A stretch of DNA of 40,966 bases from an uncultured Mesorhizobium sp. (GTDB lineage Bacteria; Pseudomonadota; Alphaproteobacteria; Rhizobiales; Rhizobiaceae): NCBI GenBank assembly GCA_937958475.1, contig CALFXR010000026.1, positions 1-40,966 of the forward strand. Direction: 5' to 3'. Numbering within the stretch: position 1 is the first letter of the stretch; each line of letters begins with the position of its first letter. Positions 40,734-40,966 of the stretch are shown here, one piece after another. The notes under the pieces were generated by a model. It saw only the letters and a list, made by a program, of their open reading frames with translations, had not been told where the DNA came from and ran no database searches. A program made the translations under genes and the position numbers.

Positions 40734-40966
40734 CGAAACTTCCTCCAGATTGTTATGAACGAGAACTGTTGCGGCAATGGTAAGGGCCGCCCGCGGGCCG
40801 TGCAAGCGGCGCAGCGTCGCGCCGCGGCCCCGCGCGGTTTCCGCAACGTCGGGCGGACACGCCTTCTCCGTGCCACGCTGCCTTTCGGCCCTGGCCATTG
40901 AAGAAGAGGGTGGGAAAGCGGGGCGCGACTGCCGTGCCTTCCGAAACTTTTAGTATGTGGCGCGAC
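40734..40966. other. Right-edge non-coding stretch
   Basis: 233 bp upstream of the HSD10-type gene. It contains its ribosome site and an AT-richer stretch (40745-40775) where its promoter may lie. No gene start is seen before the window ends. Confidence 0.35.

Noticed and set aside
38955..40901. 648-codon rightward frame opposite the racemase and SDR genes
   Set aside because: Both leftward genes have full catalytic motifs; this frame is a shadow.

Overview
The window reads as chromosomal DNA from a GC-rich alphaproteobacterium of the Hyphomicrobiales (Rhizobiales). The best evidence is the block at about 30.6-35.2 kb: sciP, a FliJ-like gene, ctrA, a CheY-like receiver gene, chpT and an EipA/DUF1134 gene. 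These are cell-cycle and envelope genes, and my memory places chpT, ctrA and eipA next to each other in Brucella. Third-position GC is very high everywhere, so most long open frames opposite the real genes are shadows. The genus cannot be read from the sequence; a Phyllobacteriaceae-like organism is plausible.

Left part (1-18.9 kb), accessory catabolism in three modules. Module A (1-4.3 kb) is a leftward operon of a tandem two-domain cyclase-type metallohydrolase, a cupin, an SDR and a 3-hydroxyacyl-CoA dehydrogenase cut by the window edge, with a divergent LysR regulator. Module B (4.6-11.05 kb) has a BKACE/DUF849 beta-keto acid cleavage enzyme divergent from an operon of a MurR/RpiR regulator, a class III aminotransferase, a glutamine-type ABC importer (glnH-glnP-glnQ) and a C45-type N-terminal-nucleophile amidohydrolase. 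Module C (11.4-18.9 kb) is a peptide-type ABC importer (binding protein, two permeases, one fused double ATPase), a second MurR/RpiR regulator and a cytoplasmic serine hydrolase of the NylB (6-aminohexanoate-dimer hydrolase)/class C beta-lactamase type. B and C together look like uptake, amide cleavage, transamination and beta-keto cleavage of an amide-linked amino compound. The substrate is unknown and the pathway is inferred.

Middle (19.2-27.2 kb): a complete potassium-scavenging kdpFABCDE operon, preceded by an unannotated 27-residue membrane ORF. Its leader carries a perfect hairpin over the ribosome binding site and an 11-bp-period direct repeat that suits KdpE.

Boundary (27.2-28.1 kb): a tonB fragment with only the C-terminal domain lies against the 3' end of a tRNA-Met(CAU) gene that has its own strong promoter. 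Beyond it is a G-rich repeat stretch with no gene.

Right part (28.1 kb to the end), mostly core: a Gfo/Idh/MocA sugar oxidoreductase, mnmA, the sciP-ctrA-chpT-eipA block with CtrA-like and GANTC sites in its gaps, a membrane-anchored coiled-coil protein, a SpoU/TrmH rRNA or tRNA methyltransferase, an ArsR regulator, a HugZ-like protein, an alpha-methylacyl-CoA racemase and an HSD10-type SDR. I see no CRISPR array, insertion sequence, integrase, rRNA or phage gene.
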